From positions 1 through 5,835 of the forward strand of contig SKJO01000296.1 of assembly GCA_007121975.1 (NCBI GenBank): DNA of 5,835 nt, given 5' to 3'. The notes below the pieces were generated by a model. That model was not told the DNA's origin. It ran no database searches and worked only from the letters and a program-made list of their open reading frames with translations. A program made the translations under genes and the position numbers. The stretch's first letter is position 1; every line of letters starts with the position of its first letter. Origin of the DNA: Nitriliruptoraceae bacterium (GTDB lineage Bacteria > Actinomycetota > Nitriliruptoria > Nitriliruptorales > Nitriliruptoraceae). Of this stretch, positions 5,591 through 5,835 are shown piece after piece.

Positions 5591-5835
5591 TCAGCGCTCC
5601 AGACCGAGCAGCTGTCGGGCGCGCTCGACCTCTTCGCAGACCACGACCAGCCCGCCGTCGTTGGCGAGGTAGGCCTCATCGATGTTGATGCCGGCATCCG
5701 CGAGAACCCGGCAGATCTCCCCGATCCGTCCAGGCACGTCGTTGACCGGCACGACCAGCGCATCGCGCACGTCCATGACGGGGATGGCTGCGTCGTGCAG
5801 GACCCGGAAGGCGTCGTCGGTCCGGTCGACGACGA
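5591..5835 (-). CDS. Tandem ACT-domain protein, C-terminal part only
   Basis: The gene enters from the right edge on the minus strand and ends at TGA (5593-5591), leaving 80 readable codons. The first 19 (VVDRTDDAFRVLHDAAIPV) look like the end of one ACT domain, and a second ACT domain follows: DALVVPVNDVPGRIGEICRV, then LADAGINIDEAYLANDGGLVVV and a closing helix ERARQLLGLE. The motif VPGRIGEICRVLADAGINI is the classic ligand-binding beta-alpha turn. Small two-ACT proteins of about 130-145 residues are common as stand-alone amino-acid-binding regulators, and this fits their C-terminal half. An ATG at 5776 is internal: no ribosome binding site precedes it and the domain homology runs through it. 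The ligand is unknown, although relatives are sometimes tied to branched-chain or aromatic amino acids. It converges on the DsbA-like gene with a 29-base gap. Confidence 0.9.
   Translation of the reverse strand, partial: VVDRTDDAFRVLHDAAIPVMDVRDALVVPVNDVPGRIGEICRVLADAGINIDEAYLANDGGLVVVCEEVERARQLLGLER

Noticed and set aside
5560..5591. Possible terminator between the DsbA-like and ACT genes
   Set aside because: Only a five-base outer repeat (AGGCC/GGCCT) with a 22-base loop is visible, plus small CCGG repeats. This is too weak to call in such GC-rich sequence.
5591..5776. A separate 61-residue gene starting at ATG 5776
   Set aside because: No ribosome binding site precedes it, and upstream codons continue as the end of a preceding ACT domain, so the ATG is internal to a larger gene.

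Overview
This is a very GC-rich window of ordinary-looking chromosome with short intergenic gaps, GTG starts and strong purine-rich Shine-Dalgarno sequences. Together with the gene types (an MTH1187-family thiamine-binding protein, an NfeD/slipin pair, a tandem ACT protein and a DsbA-like protein resembling mycothiol-linked oxidoreductases), this suggests a high-GC actinobacterium. That is inferred from composition and protein style. No marker gene fixes the genus, and I see no insertion sequence, phage gene, CRISPR array, tRNA or rRNA.

Layout: (1) The left edge holds the N-terminal 224 codons of a crotonase-family protein on the minus strand (start at 674), divergent from (2) a ten-helix EamA/DMT-family exporter on the plus strand (779-1735). 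(3) The exporter converges on a small thiamine-binding-type protein on the minus strand (1750-2058), and a hairpin spans both stop codons. (4) Divergent from that gene is a plus-strand cluster: an NfeD-type membrane serine protease (2191-3564) whose stop overlaps the start of a slipin/stomatin (3561-4325), then a four-helix membrane protein of unknown function (4380-4799) that apparently starts at a rare CTG codon. A strong GC-rich hairpin closes the cluster. (5) Next is a DsbA-fold protein with a single cysteine (4953-5561), converging on (6) the C-terminal part of a tandem ACT-domain protein on the minus strand (5591 to the right edge).

The only clear functional unit is the NfeD protease and slipin, a widely conserved membrane pair in which the protease is thought to act on the slipin's hydrophobic C-terminal segment. 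The four-helix protein may be its third member. The other genes look like unrelated single-gene units (acyl-CoA metabolism, export, thiamine-type ligand binding, thiol or xenobiotic chemistry, amino-acid sensing). The points most worth a second look are the crotonase lacking both hydratase glutamates, the CTG-start membrane gene next to the slipin, the one-cysteine DsbA-like protein, and two RNA hairpins (one with a ribosome binding site in its loop, one shared by convergent stops). I did not find a clearly new multi-gene system.
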